Shown piece by piece: positions 56,688 to 64,000 of a stretch of DNA of 64,000 bases. The DNA lies in the NCBI GenBank assembly GCA_017893485.1, contig CM030364.1:43704109-43768108 (forward strand), read 5' to 3'. Every line of letters begins with the position of its first letter. Position 1 is the stretch's first letter. The translations under genes and the position numbers were made by a program. This DNA comes from Hemerocallis citrina. Its lineage: Eukaryota > Streptophyta > Magnoliopsida > Asparagales > Asphodelaceae. The notes beneath the pieces are model-generated. The model saw only the letters and a list, made by a program, of their open reading frames with translations. It had not been told where the DNA came from and made no database searches.

Positions 56688-58904
56688 TAATTATATACAT
56701 TTATTAAGTCTTCTACTTTTTGGGTTTCTTATTTTCAATATCCTTAGTATACAATGTTATTTTTAAAATTGGTCTATTTTGCATTGTTATCTCGGAATTT
56801 CTTTCTTGGTAGCATTTAACCCGTGCAATGCACAAAAAGATATATTACATTATTTTATTAAAATTCTCTAGTTTCTTAGTTATTAAATCAACCATATTTA
56901 GTTTGTTTTCTAGAAAAATATGAACAAAATAGTTAAACAACATACAAGAAACATTTAAAAAAAAAAGAAAACTCAATATTTCATGTAGTCCCGAAAGAAA
57001 AGAAAATCGGGGGACATATTGCAATAGAAAAAACCAAAAAGATAATTAGCATGTTAAGTATCCAACAAACAGTCATTCTATCCTCTTATAGTGTACTGTT
57101 GACACATTTTGTTTTTTTAGTAACTCTCATAGATATAGATCGATGTGTATCTTATATTATCATGGTAACATATTTCTTTAGTTTAGAAATTTGTCACTTA
57201 ATTTTAACATCATATTTTGGTAAAAATCTACATCATCAATTCCTTACAATGGCCTATATGTATTAAATATACATCAATCATGTTTTTTCGATCCTATACT
57301 AAAAATAATAACTACAAAAAAGATTAGTTTTAAAAATATCTGTTTGTAAGAGAGAATAGCAAATAGGTAGTTGATGCATACATAGAGGATATGCATTTAT
57401 AATATATAGATATTATCTTATATCTTGTAAAATTCATGTCTTAGATTTTTTAATTAGCTATAGAAGAGATAAAAAATATATAAGTATTATTTTTATAGGA
57501 TATGATAAGATGAGGCATCATGAGTTTTTCAAAAATGTAATAAATATTTAATTAATTTCATTCTGTTAGTAGTAATGTTTATTTTTTAAAAAAAGTTAAT
57601 ATAGATGATAGAATTAGGTTATAGCACTCAACAGTCATATAATATTTCATTTTTTCATGCATTTAAGAGTCAATTGAGGTGCTTTAAATTTAGATATCTC
57701 AATATATATCGATTAAATTTTCTCATACATCATATCAAAAAATAAAAGAAGATGCGAAAAATCTAGATATCTATAAGTAGTCACAAATACAGTTGATTAT
57801 GGTTAAAATATGTACAACTTGTTTGTTTCTAGATTCTATATTGGAAATGGATTGATCGAGTGAGATTTATTTTCCTATAACCTTACGAAAGAATAAAAAT
57901 AAATAACTAAGAATTTGTAGTGGATAAAGGTAAGATGAATGTACTTTATATTGTGTTTAAGTGAAAACTGTCATTAAAAAAAGAAAAAAAAAACGAAGAA
58001 AATGACTCGTATTACAAGAAAAGAAAGATGATAAATGTGAATATTGTCATATTTTTTGCATGAAAGTGTCATGTGGTGCACGCTAAAGAATCAAAACTCA
58101 TCTATATATATATATTGGCTATGGATAAAAATATGTACAACATGTTTGTTTCTAGATTTTATATTGAAAATTGATAGAAATAGTTGTGTGAGTTTTTTTT
58201 TCTGTAACCTAACAAATTGATAGGGATAAAGAACTAATAATTTGCAGTGGATATAGATAAGATGGGAGGTACTTCATATTGTGTTCAAGTAGAGAAAAAA
58301 TTGAAAATTCCATGTGGCCAACAAAAAATCATAAATGTAAATTTTTGAACATGTTTAACATTGAAATGTCACATGGCGCAAGCAAAAGAATCAAAACTCA
58401 GCTTTATATATATACAATAAATTCTTTTGGTACAATTAATTTCTTTTGGTACAAATGTATAATTAACCCAATACATAAGATTTTACACAGAAAAAAAATC
58501 TCAGTACACACCAGAACACGATAGTTTAAAGAATCTAAATAGCTTAAGAATCTAGATGGTCCTAATAATGGGAATGGTAATGGAATCATCTAAAATAGAA
58601 GTCATAGTATAGCAGCAAAAAACATTGACAAACTAGTACTTGCCAACATGCCATCACATCCATTTTCTAAGAGATTCATAATCCAAACACACCCATACAA
58701 AATAAACTATTATGTGAACACCTAGATTACGGTTGAGCTGCGGACACTCAAATATCCCGGAAAGGGTGTCAAGGCAGATACTCCTTTCTTCTCTATCTTA
58801 TAGTATGACTGTTACACTAGGGAAACAAATTAGCAGAGCAACCAGGGTGATATTTGCACCATTGATCATTACTAATACCAAGATGTTTCCTAGTGAAAAC
58901 TGTA
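56688..58904. other. AT-rich stretch with Helitron-like remnants, no gene
   Basis: About 2.2 kb with no protein similarity. On the minus strand two Helitron-5'-like ends occur: tatataaagctgagttttg (about 58417) and tatatagatgagttttg (about 58119). A 3'-like end, tgcattgcacgggttaaatg (about 56834-56815), is followed by cta but not a full CTRR. The two starts belong to a tandem duplication (57800-58122 and 58123-58412). Confidence 0.45.
57800..58412. repeat. Diverged tandem duplication, about 300 bp units
   Basis: Shared words in the same order in both halves: aaatatgtacaac.tgtttgtt, ctagatt.tatatt, tttgcagtgg or tttgtagtgg, atattgtgtt.aagt, aatgtcacatgg or agtgtcatgtgg, and aagaatcaaaactca. 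The units begin about 57800 and 58123. Confidence 0.75.
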
Positions 58905-60075
58905 TGATAATGATAAAAATAGCAGCAAATCAGGGATGTATGATTCTAGCACATATTCTAAAGCTTCTACGGATAGATTAGTTATAACGGACAACTTTAA
59001 CAGGTCCGGACCTTCTTCAGGCTCATCTACAAGACATGGGTCACTCTCAAGCCCATCAAAATAAACTATTTCCACTAGGAGAGACACACACCCATGAAAG
59101 CTGTAATTCAAATCTCTTAACCCCAGACAAGAGAGTCTTATCTCATAAGGGGGATAATCAACATGAGATAAGGGATTTATATCAATCTAATGGATTCATA
59201 TCAATCTCATAAACTGTTTCTCCGGCCTATAAATAACCCCCCCTCCTCCTCCTTCTCAGTCAGAAGATAATTAATAAATCTGTAATTCCTCTCTTGAACT
59301 CTCTTTCTCTCTCTGGTTCTGACTTAAGCATCGGATGATCTGTCGCCGTGGCCATTCTCGGTGTTTCAGGCTTTTTGCAGGTTCATCGGCCGCATCAGCA
59401 ATTGTCAGATTCAGATCACGGTGTTCAATCAACGATCCAGGTCTACTCTCGGGAGCTCTAACTACTTTTTATGCCGACGGTCAACGACCCTCCCTCCCCC
59501 CCTCCTCCTCCTCAGTCAGAAGATAATCAATAAATCTATAATTCCTCTCTCAAACTCTCTTTCTCTATCTATTTTTGAAGTAAGCATAGGAGGGTCTGTC
59601 GCCGGGGCCATTCCCGGTGTTTCAGGCTTTTTGTAGGTTCATCGGCCGCATCAGCAATTGTCAGATTCAGATCACGGTGTTCAATCAATGATCCAGGTCT
59701 ACTCTCGGGAGCTCTAACTACTTTTTATGCCGACGGTCAACGACCCTCCCTCCCCCCCTCCTCCTCCTCCTCAGTCAGAAGATAATCAATAAATCTGTAA
59801 TTCCTCTCTCAAACTCTCTTTCTCTATCTGGTTTTGACGTAAGCATAGGAGGGTCTATCGCCGGGGCCATTCCCGGTGTTTCAGGCTTTTGCAGGTTCAT
59901 TGGTCGCATCAGCAATTATCAGATTTAGATCACGGTGTTCAATCAACGATCCAGGTCTACTCTCGGGAGCACTAACTACTTTTTATGCCGACGGTCAAAA
60001 GTTAGTTCATTAGTAGTTTTCTTCAAATTATAAACTCAATATCTGTTTGCTCCCACACCAAAATAAGCAGCAACA
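58905..60075 (+). mobile_element. LTR H, Tat type, with triplicated segment
   Basis: Starts TGATAATGATAAAAAT and ends gcagcaaca, followed by gattagcattg, a mutated counterpart of gattggcaccg at the A primer site. TATA box gcctataaataac is at about 59226. It is about 500 bp longer than the F LTR because a 257-bp segment downstream of the TATA box is present three times. Orientation is plus. The internal part is cut after 11 bp by LTR G, so the rest of H, if present, is right of the window. Confidence 0.85.
59230..59998 (+). repeat. 257-bp triplication in LTR H
   Basis: The word atgccgacggtcaa ends units at about 59472, 59728 and 59986 (spacings 256 and 258). Each unit contains cctcctcctc, cagtcagaagataat.aataa, tctctcaaactctct, ggtgtttcaggctttt and gatccaggtctactctcggg. 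Units 2 and 3 are closer to each other than to unit 1 in several words (aagcataggagggtct). Confidence 0.92.
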
Positions 60076-60086
60076 GATTAGCATTG

Positions 60087-61672
60087 TGTCACACCCCGCT
60101 TCCCGTTATATGGAAACACAGGCACGTAACGGAGGCCCAACGAATGATATAAGAATACCAACTCATATCATATATAAGCTGTACAATATCAGTAAGCTCA
60201 ACAAAATAATAATAATCATAGGAACAAGAATATAATACAATAACCAGTATCTGGGATACAAGAACTTACAAAAAGTCCAAGAATGCACAATACAGTAAAC
60301 AGATCGCCAAGTTCCTTCAATATCTTATCACTGTAATTGTATAACATTTTCTCAAAAGAATGATAGATGGTACCCATTAGAGCAAGTTACGGGCCGCAGG
60401 TAGTAACAAGGAAAAACAAACGAGAACAAGGATAAATAGGAAACAAGGAATCATGTATACGAAGAACAAGCCATGTAACAGAAAAATGCGACATGTAAAT
60501 GGGGATTTTATAAACTTGGCTTATAAGCGAGAATCATGTAACTGGTAAACTGGAATATGTAACATATAGCGGAAATCATGGAACTTGTAAACGGAATCAT
60601 ATAACTTGTAAATAGGAATATGCATGTGTTCAGTGTTCATCTTAAGTCTGTCCATCTTTTATCAGTCCTAACTAACGCAATCATGTGTCCCATACCACAG
60701 GTTTGGGTGTATACAATCAAGTGAACATTTAGACTATAGTGGTGAATAATATAGATCATGTACTCAGGTATTATCATGACTATAAAACTTAATTGGTAAC
60801 TTGATCAGTAAACTTGGTCGGTAACTTGCTCCATAAACTTGGTTGGTAACTTGATCGGTAAACTTGGTTGGTAAAAATGTAACACGGGAAATACTGGCCC
60901 CCTTCCGAGTACAATCTCCTATATTTTCCACTACTAAGTCTTTCCCTGTATCACCCCAGCTTGTTATGTTTTACTATAACTATACATGAACCGTAAACAT
61001 GATCGGTAAATACGAACAGTAACATGATCGATAACTTGGACATGCAATCAATACGATCAATGAGAATGGTATCAGAGTAGGATCAGGGATGTATCAAGGG
61101 CTACACAATGCGTGATATACATTGATATACATAGTTCAATTCATTAAATATATAAAATAACGAGTTTATATGCAAAACATAACAGTGCAAGTTCCTGACA
61201 GCAATACATTGTTGTATAAAAACACACTTTCCCGTTGCTACGAGAAAGAGAAATTAGTTCCGTCAGGATTTATAAAAACTAGACTCTCTTCCGGTTTTAA
61301 CGCATATTCATACGATACAATAAAAAAATAGAAACTAGGTCTAACAGTCATTTCTTTATGGGTCTATTGTTCAGGCAGCAGGTCGGGGTCAACTTCTTAT
61401 ATATATAGCTCGATAGTAAAATCATTGAAAACTCTGACCAAAATTATAATGTGACTCCTAATCATGTCTAGTACATTCTAGTTAATATCATGTCTTTATT
61501 TTACTGTTAACACAATGTTTTGATCAATAAATCATGATAGTGTACGTCAAATCAATAATCTGAAAATTAGAAACCATTCAGTACTAAAATTGTGATAACT
61601 TGCAACCTAGAACACGGAACCTGGATCCGTAAGAAGTTCCAGAAACTAGACTCATAGGGCTACAACATTTAT
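60087..61672 (-). mobile_element. LTR G (Tekay-like), outer part
   Basis: Starts tgtcacaccccgcttcccg, the same end type as D, 11 bp after LTR H. The candidate target duplication cattg is 60082-60086; the partner is outside. The minus strand has block 2 (about 60693-60775), block 1 (60887-60967), and tracts of aacttggt/gtaacttg words (about 60476-60620 and 60786-60880). It is cut at 61672 by LTR K. Confidence 0.8.
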
Positions 61673-64000
61673 TGTCACGCCCCACTTTGCAAAAAGAGAA
61701 TACGGAATACGGATACATGACTAAGCCCAGCGAATGATTTTCATTATTCATAAGCTGTCAAGATCTTTACAACATTTCACAGGAATATCAGAGTAGGAAG
61801 CAAGAAAAGTCAACCACGCATGCATATACAAATCAACATACCAACAGAATTTACCTGAAACAAAATTTAATAAATTTCAATTAAACCAGATTTGAACAAG
61901 TTAATAATTCTGAGTCACATTGTCCAATACAAATAATCAAAGTAATATATACAATTATTCAAATAAGCAATAGAAAATAGAAATAATAATAGCAAGAACT
62001 CCAGCATCTAAAATCTCAGATCACCTACTCCATCGGCAGCTAATCACCATAATCTGCAATTTAATAAATTGCAGAAAGAGGAAAAAGAAAACAAACTCCT
62101 GTCAATGCAAGTTACAGGCCGCTTGTAGTGCAGGCACAAGTACAGGAAAGATAAATAGACAAGAATAAAGTAATAGGGGAAGCAAGAATAGCATGGAATA
62201 GATATGACAGAGCAAAACAGAATGTCTAACATGAATCAGAAAAACAAAAACAAGTAACTTGGTGTGCTAACAGGTACAGGTGATGTGTAACAAATTTCAA
62301 GTGTCAGATGGTATGCAGACAGATATACAGATAACAGATGTCAGATAACAGATACAGGTAAACAGGTAACAGATGTCCAGTAGTATGTAACAGATAACAG
62401 ATGTCAGGTTATGTCAAGTCTTGTATTTAATTCTATCTAGATAGAACTTCATGCATCCCAGGTTTTTACCACATGGTTGCTACATTCAAACAAGTTACGT
62501 TTAGATTTCGTAGGAGATTCTATAGAGCGGTGTACTCAGGTATCAGACAAAGAGATAACAGATGCAGATCCAGACAGATAGATAGAACCTACGGGTTCTA
62601 TTCTGAGTACACCTTCCTATAGGGAAGTGTGCAGTCAAGGTAATCAGACAGACAGAGTCGTGTATGATGTAGTCATGAATACATAACAGATAATCCCGCA
62701 GGAAACACAGGCCCCCTTCCAAGTACACATTTCTTTATTATCCACTACTAGATCTTTCCCTTAACCCCGACTTGGTTATTTGTTATTATTATTAAACAGG
62801 CACATATGTGACAAACAGGACAAGAATAATATGGCATGAACCAGTAACATGTACAGGGTGAAAGATAAACATGCATAGGTCATAGGCAACACATAAATGG
62901 ATAGAATAATGAAAGTTCTAGTTCAGGACAGCAAGAAAGTACTGCACTAAATCTGAAATTCTCGTTGCTACAAATGTGTAAATCTGGTTCCGATAGAAAA
63001 TATGGAAAATAGACTCTCGGCCAAACCCAGCTAATATATATATATGTCATATGGTACTTCACAACAACATGACTCAAAACAGAATTGTATCCGGAAAACG
63101 TGTTTAGCCAGAAATCAGAAGTTTGTATTCATAAACAGGAAAACAGCATAAAAACTTACTGATTAAATCCAAGAAAAATTTGGGGTATTCCTTAGTATGT
63201 TTAGTATCAGAATATAAAGTTTCATAATTTTCCAACATAGATAGAATATTCAAGTAAAATCAGAAACCAACAAGATACAACAGTTTTGTAAATATGAAAT
63301 CATAAACACTGCAGTACTAAAACAGCAATATCTCACAAAATATAAATCGGAATCCAGATCCGTCAAAAGGGTGATAAAATAGATACAATAGGCTATAGTT
63401 AATATTCACAAAGTTTTTATGAAAAGAAAATAGAATCAGGTTGAAATTATATTTCTTTACTGAAAAACATGAAAATTATGCAGGTATAGTAGTTGTTTGC
63501 AAGCATAGAATAGTGTATAAACGTCATTAATTAAATACATAAAAACTAAGGGTTAATCCCAATAAGGTCTATTTGTACTCAGCAAAATATTGGATCAAAA
63601 TATTATCTTTAACATCATTAGAAAAATAAATAGTCATACAGAATTCATATAAAACTAGATCTGGAATTTTAAACACATCTGTGGTAAAACAGTCATAACT
63701 CGTAAGTCATAAATCGAAACTGAGATCTTTCAAAAATTTTGGAAAGTAGACAGAATCCTCGATAATTCATATTCACAAATAATTTTCATATACTGACCTT
63801 AATAAGGTCTAAAATATTGATAAAAAACGAGGTAACAACAAAAACTGAAATCTTCTTCAAGCATAAAACCAACTAGATCATATGAAACTCATCCAAATCA
63901 TATCAAACGTGAAATAGGGAATACTGGGTGTCCAAGCAATATTGTATAGGGTATTAAGCTAGTCTACAACAAGTCATACTATGACCAACACAAGCAAGCA
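61673..64000 (-). mobile_element. LTR K (Tekay-like), truncated by the window end
   Basis: Starts tgtcacgccccactttgc inside LTR G and runs to the end without a second boundary. The minus strand has block 2 (about 62478-62545), block 1 (62701-62778) and a cagataacagatgt word tract (about 62272-62415), with further cagacagatag words at 62540-62660. No gene is present in these 2.3 kb. Confidence 0.8.

Overview
The window is plant nuclear DNA made almost entirely of nested LTR retrotransposons. I recognise no host protein gene, tRNA or rRNA. Three Ty3/gypsy lineages are present: Tekay/Del-type chromoviruses (initiator-Met tRNA primer sites, C-terminal chromodomain, 3-4 kb LTRs), Tat-type elements (second RNase H domain, antisense accessory gene) and Athila-type elements (Asp-tRNA primer site, Athila gag). 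This mix points to a flowering plant with a repeat-rich genome; I cannot name the species.

Main nest, outermost first. F is a decayed minus-strand Tat element (about 3970-4782 and 52827-56682). E is a plus-oriented Tekay-like solo LTR inserted in F gag (4788-5910 and 49760-52821; TSD cttct). D is a minus-strand Tekay-like element without pol, inserted in E (5911-49759, LTRs of 3703 bp). A is a 14.5-kb plus-strand Tat element inserted in the left LTR of D (6287-38697; TSD aaaac). B is an 11.1-kb plus-strand Tekay chromovirus inserted in the reverse transcriptase of A (9809-20897; TSD ggatt). C is a minus-strand gag-only Athila element inserted in the 3' LTR of A (31706-38535; TSD gtgca). A solo LTR of the C family sits in D next to the protease (42510-44325; TSD atgtt).

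Left edge: a 3.6-kb LTR of another minus-strand element (24-3651). Right edge: a TRIM-like miniature element (54966-56633; TSD gaagc) in the F LTR, itself carrying a fold-back MITE; an AT-rich stretch with Helitron-like remnants; a plus-strand Tat-type LTR with a triplicated segment (58905-60075); and two further minus-oriented Tekay-like LTRs, G (60087-61672) and K (61673 to the end), the second inside the first. A 440-bp non-autonomous Helitron lies in E (50603-51042).

The most interesting system is the Tekay-like family. Two independent copies (B and D) carry putative spliceosomal introns at identical positions in gag-pro, a splice acceptor just before the gag start, and an AG/GCAAGT donor-like block in the LTR that is also present in E. 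All sufficiently complete Tekay-like LTRs share two conserved leader blocks flanked by short-word repeat tracts whose words differ by family. Element A carries a three-exon antisense accessory gene whose upstream side is a tandem array rich in CACGT cores.
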